Assembly (NCBI GenBank): GCA_013298955.1 | Contig: JAAFJT010000034.1 | Span: 1 to 41,818, forward strand | DNA: 41,818 nucleotides | Direction of reading: 5' to 3' | Source: Chitinophagales bacterium | GTDB taxonomy: Bacteria; Bacteroidota; Bacteroidia; Chitinophagales; Saprospiraceae | Shown here: in pieces, positions 15,307-25,258 of the stretch | Layout of the letters: each line of letters begins with the position of its first letter | Numbering within the stretch: the stretch's first letter is position 1 | Translations under genes and position numbers: made by a program | Notes under the pieces: model-generated | The model's database searches: none | The model's input: only the letters and a program-made list of their open reading frames with translations | What the model was told of the DNA's origin: nothing

Positions 15307-16743
15307 CTATTTTAAATTTAATTTTTTGCCTTCGTAAAACTCAACAATTTTCATTTTAAAAATATATTCATATTTCGCTAAAATCTTATCCCTTTCTGCG
15401 GTATCTAAATTAATTTTCGCTTGCGCATACTCAAAACTACTCGTACCACCAATTTGGAATCGTTTTTCGGTATTTTCATAAGCCGTTTTTCGCGCTTCCT
15501 GCGTTTTGGTCGTTGCTTGAAACGATTTTTTAGCCGCTTTTGCATTGGCAATCGCCACTTGAACATCGCTTTTCAACTGCTGTTGCGCCTTATCTTGCTC
15601 CAATTGACGACTTTGAATGTTCAATTTCGCTCGTTCTACATTAAACTTGGTGCGATTTTGGTCAAAAATGGGAATGCTTAAATTCAACGTTACGCCTTCT
15701 CCAAAATTATCCCCAATTTGTTTGAAATATCCCATTTTAGGATTATCCGTCAAACGCACTTGCGTACTCGTAATCGTTGCAGGTACACCATTAATACGCA
15801 CCGGTTGAGTCACATCTGTTGTCACCAACGTCCCTTTCGTATAATCCAAAATCGTACTGGAATAATTGGAATTAAGCGAACCGCCAATGCTCAAAGTCGG
15901 CAAATAACCCGCTTTGGCGATATGAACCCCAATCTCGGCACTTTTGATGCGCAAATCATTGGCACGCAGATTCGGTTGCGTCGTAAGAGCTTGATTATAA
16001 ACCGTTTTTAAAACAAAAAGGTCTGGATTGCCCTCTTTATCCACATCCAATTGCGGTTTTTCGATTTTTAATTCATAATCAGGACTCAATTCAAGCAATT
16101 GTTTTAAATTTAAATAACCAATTTCTAAATTATTTTGCGCACCCACAATCGTTTGTTCATTGACAGCAATCGTCGCTTCAATGTCAAAACGGGCATTTGC
16201 CGCCAAAGCGCCTGCTTTAACTTGCCTTTCTGTATTAACCAATTGATTTTGAGCTTGTTGCAATCGCTTTTTCGCATTTTCCAACTGCTCATCAAATAAC
16301 AAAATTTGCAAATATGCTTGCGCAACCGAAAGGGCGGTTGCATTTGCCACCGCTTCTGCATCTGCATTTGCCACCTGTACATCGACGGTTGACTGCCGAA
16401 TTTGCTGCTGAATCCTGCCGCCTGCATACAAAATCGCATTCGATGAAAGCGACCAACCATTATAGGTAGAACCAGAAGTCTCAAACTGATACGTCGAAGG
16501 ATTGATGCTGCGCCCGAAATTGAACCCCAAATTGCTATTTGCCGACAGAGACGGATAGCGACTCCATTGATCTTGTTGCAAATTAACTTTTGCATTGGCA
16601 ACGCCCAATTGCGCTTGTTTGATAGAACGATTATTCGCTTGCGCCTGTGTGATACACCGTTCTAAACCCCAAGTTTCTTGTCCGAATCCATTGTTGACCA
16701 ATGCAATACTTATACAAGAAGAAAAAAATATTTTTTTTAACAT
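15307..16743 (-). CDS. TolC-family outer-membrane efflux protein
   Basis: A 478-residue TolC-like outer-membrane channel. A signal peptide (MLKKIFFSSCISIALVNNGFGQ) is followed by the family opening WGLERCITQAQANNRSIKQAQLGVANAKVNLQQ, then two homologous OEP halves with long heptad helices (ADAEAVANATALSVAQAYLQILLFDEQLENAKKRL in the first; EQDKAQQQLKSDVQVAIANAKAAKKSFQ in the second) and beta segments for the barrel (GWSLSSNAILYAGGRIQQ; GVTLNLSIPIFDQNRTKF). It should form the outer duct for the adaptor encoded next on the same strand. The stop codon touches the palindromic element at 15130-15306. The substrate of this efflux system cannot be inferred. Confidence 0.92.
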   Translation of the reverse strand: MLKKIFFSSCISIALVNNGFGQETWGLERCITQAQANNRSIKQAQLGVANAKVNLQQDQWSRYPSLSANSNLGFNFGRSINPSTYQFETSGSTYNGWSLSSNAILYAGGRIQQQIRQSTVDVQVANADAEAVANATALSVAQAYLQILLFDEQLENAKKRLQQAQNQLVNTERQVKAGALAANARFDIEATIAVNEQTIVGAQNNLEIGYLNLKQLLELSPDYELKIEKPQLDVDKEGNPDLFVLKTVYNQALTTQPNLRANDLRIKSAEIGVHIAKAGYLPTLSIGGSLNSNYSSTILDYTKGTLVTTDVTQPVRINGVPATITSTQVRLTDNPKMGYFKQIGDNFGEGVTLNLSIPIFDQNRTKFNVERAKLNIQSRQLEQDKAQQQLKSDVQVAIANAKAAKKSFQATTKTQEARKTAYENTEKRFQIGGTSSFEYAQAKINLDTAERDKILAKYEYIFKMKIVEFYEGKKLNLK

Positions 16744-17215
16744 TTTAAATACTTTTATAATATTTTAACAAAATGGAATGATTTTAGTGATAACGAATAC
16801 ATTATTTTTAATATAATTAATAATTTTATATATTATTTTTAAATCGTTATAAATCAATTATTTAAAACAATCAAAATCCGTTTGTTTTAAATCTAAAACC
16901 GTACCATTCCGTTAGGTCTGTCATTTACAGACAATATTAAGTGGAATGTGTTTAAATGCACGATAAATTTATATCAAAGTTAGGTTTTGATAGATAAAGG
17001 TGCTTTTAATCAAAACTAAAGATATTGTTTTAACTTATAATTGATTTTAATTTAAAAAATACCGCAAAAAAGTTATCTATTTTAACAAAAATAATAAAGC
17101 CATTTATTAAAATCATATTACCTTTGCGTCCCAACTTAAAAGTTAATATAAAAATTATCTCAAAGTTGTTGTACCCAAAAATTTGTCCGACCACCTAATT
17201 GCTTGCGAAATTAAT
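16744..17215. other. Divergent intergenic region between tolC-like gene and metH
   Basis: This 472-bp region is very A+T rich and holds no gene. It contains a nested stem, CATTCC (16905-16910)/GGAATG (16943-16948) enclosing GTCTGT (16916-16921)/ACAGAC (16927-16932). GGAATG also recurs at 16775-16780 near the tolC start, so these may be operator half-sites. I looked for cobalamin and SAM riboswitch cores ahead of metH and found none. The metH promoter box is listed separately. Confidence 0.45.
17119..17126 (+). promoter_or_regulatory. -7 promoter box for metH
   Basis: TACCTTTG matches TAnnTTTG exactly and is identical to the boxes at 12077-12084 and 21067-21074. Transcription would begin near 17133, giving a leader of about 83 nt before the ATG at 17216. 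The -33 element is not clear. Confidence 0.6.
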
Positions 17216-20200
17216 ATGCAGGATATTCACTCGATTGCCAAACAGCGCATTCTCGTTATTGACGGGGCTATGGGCAGTATGATTCAACAATACAAACTCT
17301 CTGAAAAAGAATTTCGAGGAGAGCGTTTTGCTAATTTTCCCAGAGATATTCAAGGAAATAATGATATTTTATCCATTACACAACCACACGTTGTGGCATC
17401 AGTGCATCGTGCTTATCTTGAAGCGGGGGCGGATATTATCGAAACCAATACATTTAGTGGTACGCGGATTGCGCAAGCGGATTATGAATTACAAGATGCT
17501 GTTTATGATATAAATTTTTACTCCGCCAAAGTTGCTCGTGAAGTTGCAGACGAATTTACCCATCAAAATCCTGCTAAACCGCGTTTTGTAGCGGGCGCGT
17601 TAGGACCTACCAATAGAACAGCTTCCCTTTCTCCGGATGTGAATAATCCCGGTTATCGTGCCGTAACGTTTGACCAGTTGGTCGATACGTATTACGAACA
17701 AGTAACAGGTTTGGTAGATGGCGGTGTGCATTTATTGTTGGTAGAAACGATTTTTGATACATTGAATGCAAAAGCGGCTTTATTTGCCATTGATAAATAT
17801 TTTGAAGACCATCTTGAGATTGCCCGATTGCCGATTATGGTTTCTGGGACGATTACAGATGCGAGTGGGCGAACCCTTTCGGGTCAAACCGTAGAAGCGT
17901 TTTGGATTTCGGTCAATCATATAGCATTATTTAGTGTTGGATTAAATTGCGCTTTGGGTGCTTTGGAAATGCGTCCGCATATCGAAACCTTGCATCGTTT
18001 AGCCGATTGTTTGGTCAGTGCGTACCCAAATGCTGGTTTGCCGAATGAGTTTGGCGAATATGACCAGTCGCCAGAAGCGATGAAGGCGTATATAGAGGAG
18101 TTTGCGAAAAGCGGTTTAGTCAATATTGTGGGTGGCTGTTGTGGTACAACGCCTGAGCATATTCGGGCGATTGCGGAAGCGGTGGAAGGGATTGTGCCTC
18201 GAAAAGTGGCGGAACCTTCCGAATATACCATGTTAAGTGGTCTTGAACCCTTGATAATTCGCCCAGAAAGCAATTTTGTAAATATTGGAGAAAGAACGAA
18301 TGTGACGGGTAGCCGTCAATTTGCACGATATATTAAGTCAGGTGATTTTGGAGAAGCGTTGCGTGTGGCGCAACAACAAGTGGAAGGCGGCGCACAGGTG
18401 ATTGACATCAATATGGATGAAGGTTTGTTGGATTCTGAAAAAGCGATGGTGACGTTCCTGCATTTGGTGATGAGCGAACCTGATATTGCGAAATTGCCGA
18501 TTATGATAGATTCGTCGAAATTTGAAGTCATTGAAGCGGGCTTGAAATGCGTGCAAGGAAAATGTATTGTCAATTCGATTTCGATGAAAGAAGGGGAGGA
18601 GAAGTTTATTCAACAGGCGAAATTGATTCGGCGATATGGTGCGGCGGCGGTGGTGATGGCGTTTGATGAACAAGGTCAAGCCGATACGATGCAGCGAAAA
18701 GTGGAAATTTGTGAACGCGCCTATAATCTTTTGGTTCAAAAAGTGCATTTCAGACCTTCTGATATTATTTTTGACCCTAATATATTTGCCGTAGCAACAG
18801 GGATTGAAGAACACAATGACTATGCGATTTATTTCATTGAGGCGACTCGTGAAATTAAAAAACGCTGTCCGGGTGCTAAGATTTCGGGTGGGGTGAGCAA
18901 TATTTCGTTTGCTTTTCGAGGAAATAATCCTGTTCGGGAGGCAATGCACTCTGCTTTTTTGTATCATGCGACGAAAGCGGGGATGGATATGGGCATTGTG
19001 AATGCGGGGATGATTGAAGTATATGATGATATTCCAAAAGAATTGTTGGGTTTAGTGGAAGATGTTTTGTTTAATAAACATTTGGGCGCGACAGAAGCCT
19101 TGACGAATTATGCAGAAAGGGTGAAAGGGGGTGGTAAATCGGTGCAAAAAGACTTGGTTTGGCGGGAATTGAGCTTGGAGGAACGCTTGACTTATGCTTT
19201 GGTGCGCGGTATCACCGATTATATAGATGAGGATGTGGAATTAGCGCGGCAAAAATATCCTGCGCCCATAACGATTATTGAAGGTCCGTTGATGAATGGG
19301 ATGAATGTGGTGGGCGATTTATTCGGTTCGGGCAAGATGTTTTTGCCACAAGTCGTTAAGTCTGCGCGCGTTATGAAAAAAGCAGTCGCTTATTTGACTC
19401 CGTTTATCGAAGCTGCTAAGTTGAAAGGCGGCGGTGTGTTGACTTCAAAAGGCAAGATTTTGATGGCAACCGTCAAAGGGGATGTACATGATATTGGTAA
19501 AAATATTGTAGGCGTTGTGTTAGGTTGTAATAATTATGACATTATTGATTTGGGTGTAATGGTTCCAACGGAGCGCATTCTAAAAGTTGCCCGAGAGCAA
19601 AATGTCGATATTATTGGTTTAAGTGGATTGATTACGCCGAGTTTGGATGAAATGGTGTATGTCGCGAAGGAAATGGAGCGTCAAAATATCCAAATTCCGT
19701 TGATGATAGGCGGCGCGACGACTTCTAAAACGCATACGGCAGTGAAAATTGAACCGCAATTCAATAAAGGAATTACGGTACATGTGTTGGATGCGTCTCG
19801 GTCGGTTGCGGTGGCGAGTGCGTTATTGAATCAGGATCCAAAAGTAAAATCCGATTTTGCGGCGAAACTCAAAGCTGAATATGAACAAGTTCGTGTGTTA
19901 CGCGGCAATCGGAAGTCTTCCAAAAAATATTTGAGCCTTAAACAAGCGCGTGCGAATAAAACCGTTTTAGATTGGGCAAATCATAAAGTGTTGAAACCCA
20001 AATTTTTAGGTTTGAAAACTTTTGAAAATTATGACCTTGCGGAATTAAGTCGCTATATTGATTGGACTCCTTTTTTTCAATCATGGCAATTATTTGGTAA
20101 GTATCCATCCATTTTTGAAGATTCGATTGTGGGTGTAGAGGCGAAAAAATTGTTTGAAGATGCGCAAGAATTATTAAAATTGATTATTGATGAAAAACGC

Positions 20201-20908
20201 TTATCTGCGCGGGCAGTGATTGGGTTTTTCCCTTGCAATTCTGTAGAAGATGATGTTGAAGTCTATAAAACGACTCGACATAGTAAGCCAATGACCATGT
20301 TGCATAATTTGCGCCAGCAAAATCAAAAAGCACCAGGTCAATACAATTACTGTCTTTCCGATTATATCCTGCCGAAAACCTTGAAAAAGAAGGATTACAT
20401 TGGTGCGTTTGCAACCACTGCGGGGATTGGCATTGAAAAATGGGTCAAAATGTATGAAGATGCGGGCGATGATTATAATGCGATTATGATGAAAGCCTTA
20501 GCAGACCGCCTTGCAGAAGCCTTTGCAGAACGCATGCACGAGCGTGTGCGCAAAGAATTTTGGGGGTATCAACCCACCGAATCACTTGATAATCAATCCC
20601 TTATCGAAGAAGAATATCAAGGTATTCGCCCTGCACCCGGTTATCCAGCTTGTCCAGAGCATACGGAGAAAAAGACCTTGTTTGAATTATTGGATGCAGA
20701 AAAAAATGCAGGCATTTTTCTAACCGAAAGTTTTGCGATGTATCCTGCGGCTGCAGTTAGCGGTTTTTATTTTTCACATCCAAAATCTAAATATTTTGGT
20801 TTGGGTCAAATTGCCAAAGACCAAGTAGAGGATTATGCGCGGCGCAAAAATATGGGCATCGAAGAAGCCGAAAGATGGTTAGCACCGTCCCTCAATTATG
20901 ATGTTTAA
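17216..20908 (+). CDS. metH: Cobalamin-dependent methionine synthase MetH
   Basis: A 1230-residue, full-length MetH (5-methyltetrahydrofolate:homocysteine methyltransferase, EC 2.1.1.13), acting in the cytoplasm. ATG 17216 gives the family-typical start [24 protein letters not shown]; a TTG 33 bases upstream is in frame but less likely. All modules are present: a homocysteine/zinc domain (LNCALG, and [11 protein letters not shown] near residue 307), a pterin-binding domain ([29 protein letters not shown]), a cobalamin cap, a B12 domain with lower-ligand motif DVHDIG near residue 755 and [11 protein letters not shown], and the AdoMet reactivation domain with [15 protein letters not shown] near 1138. 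A single-piece MetH is usual for many bacteria. It stands alone between its own promoter and a hairpin, with no metF neighbour in view. Confidence 0.97.
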   Translation: MQDIHSIAKQRILVIDGAMGSMIQQYKLSEKEFRGERFANFPRDIQGNNDILSITQPHVVASVHRAYLEAGADIIETNTFSGTRIAQADYELQDAVYDINFYSAKVAREVADEFTHQNPAKPRFVAGALGPTNRTASLSPDVNNPGYRAVTFDQLVDTYYEQVTGLVDGGVHLLLVETIFDTLNAKAALFAIDKYFEDHLEIARLPIMVSGTITDASGRTLSGQTVEAFWISVNHIALFSVGLNCALGALEMRPHIETLHRLADCLVSAYPNAGLPNEFGEYDQSPEAMKAYIEEFAKSGLVNIVGGCCGTTPEHIRAIAEAVEGIVPRKVAEPSEYTMLSGLEPLIIRPESNFVNIGERTNVTGSRQFARYIKSGDFGEALRVAQQQVEGGAQVIDINMDEGLLDSEKAMVTFLHLVMSEPDIAKLPIMIDSSKFEVIEAGLKCVQGKCIVNSISMKEGEEKFIQQAKLIRRYGAAAVVMAFDEQGQADTMQRKVEICERAYNLLVQKVHFRPSDIIFDPNIFAVATGIEEHNDYAIYFIEATREIKKRCPGAKISGGVSNISFAFRGNNPVREAMHSAFLYHATKAGMDMGIVNAGMIEVYDDIPKELLGLVEDVLFNKHLGATEALTNYAERVKGGGKSVQKDLVWRELSLEERLTYALVRGITDYIDEDVELARQKYPAPITIIEGPLMNGMNVVGDLFGSGKMFLPQVVKSARVMKKAVAYLTPFIEAAKLKGGGVLTSKGKILMATVKGDVHDIGKNIVGVVLGCNNYDIIDLGVMVPTERILKVAREQNVDIIGLSGLITPSLDEMVYVAKEMERQNIQIPLMIGGATTSKTHTAVKIEPQFNKGITVHVLDASRSVAVASALLNQDPKVKSDFAAKLKAEYEQVRVLRGNRKSSKKYLSLKQARANKTVLDWANHKVLKPKFLGLKTFENYDLAELSRYIDWTPFFQSWQLFGKYPSIFEDSIVGVEAKKLFEDAQELLKLIIDEKRLSARAVIGFFPCNSVEDDVEVYKTTRHSKPMTMLHNLRQQNQKAPGQYNYCLSDYILPKTLKKKDYIGAFATTAGIGIEKWVKMYEDAGDDYNAIMMKALADRLAEAFAERMHERVRKEFWGYQPTESLDNQSLIEEEYQGIRPAPGYPACPEHTEKKTLFELLDAEKNAGIFLTESFAMYPAAAVSGFYFSHPKSKYFGLGQIAKDQVEDYARRKNMGIEEAERWLAPSLNYDV

Positions 20909-20917
20909 AAAAATATT

Positions 20918-20946
20918 GAAAACGAGTAAAAATAATACTCGTTTTC
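20918..20946 (+). terminator. Hairpin terminator after metH
   Basis: A perfect 11-bp stem GAAAACGAGTA (20918-20928)/TACTCGTTTTC (20936-20946), ten bases after the metH stop. The T tract is inside the stem rather than after it, so efficiency is uncertain. It separates metH from the polysaccharide locus. Confidence 0.7.
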
Positions 20947-21042
20947 ATGTCACGTATTGATAAGATGCTATTTATAAGTAGGTAAATGAATTTAAGTTAC
21001 AAATTTATTTGAAATAAAAATTAAAAAAAAAGTAAACTTTTA

Positions 21043-21074
21043 TTTGGATTTTTAGTAAAGAATGAGTACCTTTG
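21043..21074 (+). promoter_or_regulatory. Promoter of the polysaccharide locus
   Basis: TTTG (21043-21046) and TACCTTTG (21067-21074) are separated by 20 nt, a full match to the Bacteroidota sigma-factor consensus (-33 TTTG, -7 TAnnTTTG). Transcription would start near 21081. This rules out the in-frame TTG at 21072, which lies inside the -7 box, as start of the next gene, and favours ATG 21093 with a very short leader. Confidence 0.75.
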
Positions 21075-21092
21075 CTACTCAATTTAGTGATA

Positions 21093-21647
21093 ATGCTTGA
21101 CACCTTAATATCGTCGAAAACGAGAGTAAAATTGTTGTTAAAGTTTTTTTTAAATGTGAATACAAAGTCGTATTTACGCGGATTGGAAAGCGAATTTGGA
21201 GAATCTTCAAATGCCATTCGTTTGGAAATCAATCGTTTAGAAAAAGCTGGGATGTTGTCCTCCTTTGTGGAAGGCAATAAAAAAATGTTTAGGGCAAACG
21301 TAAAGCATCCTTTGTTTCAAGAAATACATAACATTTTATTGAAACATGTTGGTATTGACCAAATCATCGAAAAAGTAGTGGATGGATTGGGGAAAGTGGA
21401 GAAAGTATATTTGGCAGGCGATTTTGCGAAAGGATTAGATAGTAGAATTATTGATTTGATTTTTATAGGAGATATTGATAAATTTTTTCTATTGAAACTC
21501 ATTGATAAAGCAGAAGCGTTGATTGATAGGAAAATTAGACATATTACCTTAACGCATATAGAAGCGGCGAGTGCAGATTGGAATTTATATGCTGCCGAAC
21601 CGTTTTTGATTTGGGAAAAGGAGACAAGTGCAAACAAAACGAAATAA
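21093..21647 (+). CDS. Winged-helix regulator with nucleotidyltransferase-like domain, first gene of polysaccharide locus
   Basis: A 184-residue protein. Residues 1-70 form a winged helix-turn-helix of ArsR/MarR type (TLISSKTRVKLLLKFFLN, then YLRGLESEFGESSNAIRLEINRLEKAGML). Residues 80-184 resemble a minimal nucleotidyltransferase fold: VYLAGDFAKGLDSRIIDLIFIGD is similar to the MNT motif GSxAxG..S.iDLlvig, but the canonical Asp pair is degraded (DSRIID), so catalysis is doubtful. Genes of this type sit just ahead of UpxY/NusG-like genes in many Bacteroidota polysaccharide loci, which suggests control of the locus. The start at 21093 was chosen because the upstream TTG overlaps the promoter. 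The next gene begins 23 bases after the stop. Confidence 0.75.
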   Translation: MLDTLISSKTRVKLLLKFFLNVNTKSYLRGLESEFGESSNAIRLEINRLEKAGMLSSFVEGNKKMFRANVKHPLFQEIHNILLKHVGIDQIIEKVVDGLGKVEKVYLAGDFAKGLDSRIIDLIFIGDIDKFFLLKLIDKAEALIDRKIRHITLTHIEAASADWNLYAAEPFLIWEKETSANKTK

Positions 21648-21670
21648 AAGCCTTAAAAGCAAGCATCATC

Positions 21671-22246
21671 ATGGCAAAAGTAGATTCAAAGCCTGAAATA
21701 ACTTATAATAATCAGTTGCATGCAAGTGCGCCGCGCTGGTTTGCTGTCAGGTTGAAATTCAAAAGCGAAAAAATGGTTTTGAAAATGTTGGAAATAAAAC
21801 AAATTCAAACCTATTTGCCCTTGAAACAAGTGGTTCGCGTGTGGAGTAAAAAACGACGTGAAACCGAAATGCCCTTGATTCCATCTTTTATTTTTGTTAA
21901 AATTGTTGCATCACAATATGTCAAAGTACTCGAAACCGAATATGTGAGTACTTTTTTAAAGTTTGGCAAAAATTTGTTGAGCATTCCTGAACAACAAATT
22001 GATTGGATACGAAGATTGCTTTTAGAAGACGATATTGAATTAGTGGCGCAAGAAAAAGCGGCTGCCTATATTGCAGGAGATGAAGTGGAAGTGGTTGCAG
22101 GGAATTTGATGGGCATGCGCGGAAGATTGGTCAAAGTGCAAGGTAAAGAACGGGTTTTAATAGAGATTGATAATTCTGGCTATGTATTGCAGATGAATAT
22201 CGATACTCAGTTTTTAAAAAAAATAGCTGTACAAACAGCTTCATAA
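21671..22246 (+). CDS. UpxY/NusG-like transcription antiterminator
   Basis: A 191-residue member of the specialised NusG paralogues (UpxY/RfaH group) that load onto RNA polymerase and let it read through long polysaccharide operons. An NGN domain covers roughly residues 20-115 (APRWFAVRLKFKSEKMVLKMLEIKQIQTYLPL, then EMPLIPSFIFVKI), and a KOW domain lies near 135-170 (AGDEVEVVAGNLMGMRGRLVKVQGK). ATG 21671 matches the usual family length; a longer frame from 21578 overlaps the upstream gene by 70 bases. Being second in a roughly 20-kb unidirectional locus strongly supports this role. The two 35-bp repeats that follow it are placed where a regulatory RNA or DNA element might act. Confidence 0.88.
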   Translation: MAKVDSKPEITYNNQLHASAPRWFAVRLKFKSEKMVLKMLEIKQIQTYLPLKQVVRVWSKKRRETEMPLIPSFIFVKIVASQYVKVLETEYVSTFLKFGKNLLSIPEQQIDWIRRLLLEDDIELVAQEKAAAYIAGDEVEVVAGNLMGMRGRLVKVQGKERVLIEIDNSGYVLQMNIDTQFLKKIAVQTAS

Positions 22247-22295
22247 GTTTATAAAATATTGAAAATCATTCGTTTAAAAAAATATTTTTCGTTTT

Positions 22296-22412
22296 ACATG
22301 TTGTCTGCGACACATGAACGGCGAAGCCTTTTTAGTATGTTATTTTTAATTATGTCTCCTTTTTGCCGTTTTAACTAACATGTTGTTTGCGACACATGAA
22401 CGGCGAAGCCTT
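22296..22412 (+). repeat. Pair of 35-bp direct repeats downstream of the UpxY-like gene
   Basis: Two copies at 22296-22330 and 22378-22412 begin ACATGTTGTCTGCGACACAT and end GAACGGCGAAGCCTT, differing at one base only (C or T at the tenth position). They are 82 bp apart and visibly more G+C rich than their surroundings. Between them is T-rich sequence including TTTTTGCCGTTTTAACT. The second copy ends 17 bases before the first candidate start of the next gene. The region does not encode a protein. Two copies are too few for a CRISPR array; a duplicated regulatory site or the trace of an excised or duplicated segment is more likely. Confidence 0.75.
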
Positions 22413-22429
22413 CTTTTAAAATTGCTTTA

Positions 22430-23593
22430 TTGAAAAAGACCACTCCGATTCTACCGAATTTCACATTGCCGCTTCAAATGGTTGACTTAAAAAGTCAATA
22501 TTTAAAACTCAAAACGGACTTAGACAAGGCTGTTTTAGATTGTATGGCATCCACTGCCTACATCAATGGGCCCGAAGTAAAGCGATTTCAACATCAATTA
22601 GAACAATTTTTAGGTGTAAAACACGTCATTCCTTGTGCAAACGGGACGGACGCACTACAAATTGCGATGATGGCGTTGGATTTAAAAATGGGAGATGAGG
22701 TGATTGTGCCTGCCTTTACCTATGTTGCGACCGCCGAAGTGATTGCGTTACTAAAATTAGTGCCTGTCATGGTTGATGTGGATCCTAAAACGTTCAATAT
22801 CACTGCCGAAACGCTTGAAAAAGCGATTACAAATCGGACAAAAGCGATTGTGCCTGTTCATTTATTTGGACAAACGGCAGATATGGAAGCCATTTTAGCG
22901 ATAGCTCAAAAATACAATTTGTTTGTTATTGAAGATAATGCTCAAGCGATAGGCGCGGACTATACTTTCGCGCATGGAAAATCGCAAAAAGCAGGGACGA
23001 TTGGTGATTTTGGGTGTACTTCTTTTTTCCCTTCTAAGAATTTAGGTTGTTATGGAGATGGCGGTGCATTGATGACGAATAATGATGTATTGGCAGCTCG
23101 CGCTCGCAGTATTGCGAATCACGGGCAATCCCAACAATACTTTCACGAAGAAACAGGTGTTAATTCTCGTTTAGACAGCCTTCAAGCAGCGATTTTGAAT
23201 GTTAAATTGCCTCATTTGAATCAATTCAATCAGGCAAGGCGAGCAGCAGCTGATTTTTATGATGCTGCATTTGAATCGATAGATGATTTGCAAACGCCGA
23301 TTCGCACTCAAAATTCGACGCATGTTTTTCATCAATATACGTTACAAGTTCGGGGTGGACAAAAACAACGTGCTGCGTTGCAACAACACCTTAAAAATCA
23401 GGGCATTCCAGCTATGATATATTACCCACTTCCATTATATCGTCAAAAGGCTTTTGCCAATTATTGGGATGGTAGAACGTTGCGCGTGACTGAAAAACTA
23501 TGTAATACGGTTATTTCGTTGCCCATTCATACCGAAATGAATACCGATATTTTGAATTATATCGCTACTCAGGTAACCTCTTTTTTCGATTGA
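22430..23593 (+). CDS. wbpE: DegT/DnrJ/EryC1 sugar aminotransferase, WbpE/WlbC type
   Basis: A PLP-dependent aminotransferase (387 residues from the TTG at 22430). In the Pseudomonas/Bordetella pathway WbpE converts UDP-2-acetamido-3-keto-glucuronate to the 3-amino sugar. Family features: [47 protein letters not shown]-like ([12 protein letters not shown]), the PLP Lys at residue 203 in [17 protein letters not shown], and [12 protein letters not shown]. The typical first motif QMVDLKSQY begins at residue 16, so TTG 22466 or ATG 22478 are also credible starts; no Shine-Dalgarno helps decide. The next gene (acetyltransferase) overlaps its stop by 4 nt (TTGA). Grouping with wbpD and wbpB supports the assignment over other DegT enzymes. 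Confidence 0.87.
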   Translation: MKKTTPILPNFTLPLQMVDLKSQYLKLKTDLDKAVLDCMASTAYINGPEVKRFQHQLEQFLGVKHVIPCANGTDALQIAMMALDLKMGDEVIVPAFTYVATAEVIALLKLVPVMVDVDPKTFNITAETLEKAITNRTKAIVPVHLFGQTADMEAILAIAQKYNLFVIEDNAQAIGADYTFAHGKSQKAGTIGDFGCTSFFPSKNLGCYGDGGALMTNNDVLAARARSIANHGQSQQYFHEETGVNSRLDSLQAAILNVKLPHLNQFNQARRAAADFYDAAFESIDDLQTPIRTQNSTHVFHQYTLQVRGGQKQRAALQQHLKNQGIPAMIYYPLPLYRQKAFANYWDGRTLRVTEKLCNTVISLPIHTEMNTDILNYIATQVTSFFD

Positions 23594-24186
23594 AAACCGA
23601 AACCAATTATTTTGCACATGAAACGGCGGTGATAGACGCAGGTTCTAAGATAGGGGAGGGGACAAAGATTTGGCATTTTAGTCATATCATGTCGGGTTGT
23701 GAAATTGGGGAAAATGGTAATATTGGGCAGAATGTAGTCGTTTCGCCCCAAGTAATATTAGGACGAAATGTTAAAATTCAAAATAATGTTTCGATTTATA
23801 CAGGAGTAATTTGTGAAGACGATGTGTTTTTAGGACCTTCTATGGTTTTTACAAATGTCATCAACCCGCGTAGTTTTATCATTAGAAAAAAGGAATATAA
23901 AACAACGCTTGTTAGAAAAGGAGCCAGTATCGGTGCGAATGCGACGATTATTTGTGGGAATGAAATAGGGGAGTACGCCATGATAGGCGCGGGTGCTGTA
24001 ATAACAAAACAAGTATTGCCTTATGCTTTGGTTGTTGGAAATCCTGCGAAACAAATCGGCTGGGTGAGTAAGTATGGACATCGTTTGCAATTTGATACTC
24101 ATGGAATTTCATTTTGCCCCGAAAGTGGTGAAAAATATGTGTTAAAAAACAATCACGTTGAACCTGCTTTTTCAAACTTGATATAG
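23590..24186 (+). CDS. wbpD: Sugar N-acetyltransferase, WbpD/WlbB type
   Basis: A 198-residue left-handed beta-helix (hexapeptide-repeat) acetyltransferase. WbpD acetylates the 3-amino group of the UDP-2-acetamido-3-amino-glucuronate made by WbpE, using acetyl-CoA. The protein shows consecutive hexapeptide turns ([45 protein letters not shown]), the WHF-H segment holding the likely catalytic His, [14 protein letters not shown], and a C-terminal [10 protein letters not shown] clamp, all as in the family. It starts at TTG 23590, overlapping the wbpE stop as TTGA, so translation is probably coupled. Its length agrees with known WbpD enzymes. Confidence 0.88.
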   Translation: MKTETNYFAHETAVIDAGSKIGEGTKIWHFSHIMSGCEIGENGNIGQNVVVSPQVILGRNVKIQNNVSIYTGVICEDDVFLGPSMVFTNVINPRSFIIRKKEYKTTLVRKGASIGANATIICGNEIGEYAMIGAGAVITKQVLPYALVVGNPAKQIGWVSKYGHRLQFDTHGISFCPESGEKYVLKNNHVEPAFSNLI

Positions 24187-24190
24187 CAAC

Positions 24191-25258
24191 ATGTATGATT
24201 TAATTTTGGCATTTATTACTGCTTTTTTGCCTTGTTATATCTTGATACCTCCAATCATAAACTTAGCAAAGGCAAAACATTTGTATGATGTGCCAGATGG
24301 CAAAAGAAAAATTCATACAGAGATTATTCCATCTTTGGGTGGGATTGCTATTTTTACAGGGATTGTTTTTTCGGTGATTTTTTGGACCCCTTTCAATGTA
24401 TTAGCTGAATTACAATATATGTTAGCATCGTTTATTGTAATTGCCTTAATAGGAATCAAAGATGATTTACTCCCAATGTCGCCCCGCACCAAACTGATAG
24501 GGGAACTCATGGCAGCAGGCATTTTAGTCTTTAAAGGGAATGTTATTATTAATAGTTTGTATGGTTTTTGTGGTATTCAAGAGATACCTTATATTATAGC
24601 GGTACCATTGACAATATTTACGATAATTGTTATTATAAATGCTTTTAATCTGATTGATGGGATTAATGGTTTATCAGGGAGTATTAGTTTGATTATAGCC
24701 GTCGTTTTAGGGAGTTGGTATTTTTTGATGGATAAAAGCTCTTTTGCGATTTTAGCATTTGCGGTTGCAGGAGCTACGACTGCTTTTTTGAAATATAATT
24801 TTACGCCTGCTAAAATTTTTATGGGTGATACAGGAGCATTGTTATTAGGCTTAATTTGTTCGATTTTGGTGATTAAGTTTATGGAAATCAATCGATTATA
24901 TCCTAATAATGTCTATTCTATTAAATCCGCACCTGCGATTGCAGTGGGTATTTTAATATTTCCTTTATTTGATACAGCGCGTGTTTTTGCCATGAGAATA
25001 TGGCGGGGACGCTCTCCTTTTTCTGCGGATAGATTGCATATTCATCATCTGTTATTGGATTTTGGGTTCACGCACCTGCAAGCAACAAGCGTTTTAGCTA
25101 TAACCACTTTGTTTTTTATAGGATTGGCATTTTGGTTGCATCAGATAGGCACCTTTCAATTATTGGCAGTGATTATTGCAATTGCTTTTTTAGCGAGTTT
25201 GTGTTTACAAAAGTTGGTAGAACGAAAAAAACAACGAGTCCTTCAATCCATTAATTAA
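24191..25258 (+). CDS. WecA/TagO-type undecaprenyl-phosphate HexNAc-1-phosphate transferase
   Basis: A 355-residue integral membrane enzyme of the glycosyltransferase-4/MraY-WecA group, with about ten hydrophobic segments. It transfers a HexNAc-1-phosphate from a UDP-sugar to undecaprenyl phosphate on the cytoplasmic face, starting repeat-unit assembly. Diagnostic motifs are GIKDDLLPMSPRTKLIGEL (Mg-binding Asp pair), NAFNLIDGINGLSG, KIFMGDTGALLLG and the basic loop RGRSPFSADRLHIHHLLLDFG, whose HIHH is the HxHH carbohydrate motif. It lies between wbpD and wbpB; the start codon of wbpB overlaps its stop (TAATG). The exact sugar is not evident; GlcNAc or a derivative is most likely. Confidence 0.9.
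   Translation: MYDLILAFITAFLPCYILIPPIINLAKAKHLYDVPDGKRKIHTEIIPSLGGIAIFTGIVFSVIFWTPFNVLAELQYMLASFIVIALIGIKDDLLPMSPRTKLIGELMAAGILVFKGNVIINSLYGFCGIQEIPYIIAVPLTIFTIIVIINAFNLIDGINGLSGSISLIIAVVLGSWYFLMDKSSFAILAFAVAGATTAFLKYNFTPAKIFMGDTGALLLGLICSILVIKFMEINRLYPNNVYSIKSAPAIAVGILIFPLFDTARVFAMRIWRGRSPFSADRLHIHHLLLDFGFTHLQATSVLAITTLFFIGLAFWLHQIGTFQLLAVIIAIAFLASLCLQKLVERKKQRVLQSIN

Noticed and set aside
17127-17215. Cobalamin or SAM riboswitch ahead of metH
   Set aside because: No B12-box or SAM-I core could be found in the leader or the region upstream.
18338-18967. 209-codon minus-strand reading frame inside metH
   Set aside because: It lies fully opposite conserved metH domains and has no recognisable motif.
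22296-22412. CRISPR array
   Set aside because: Only two copies with a 47-bp interval and no cas genes nearby.
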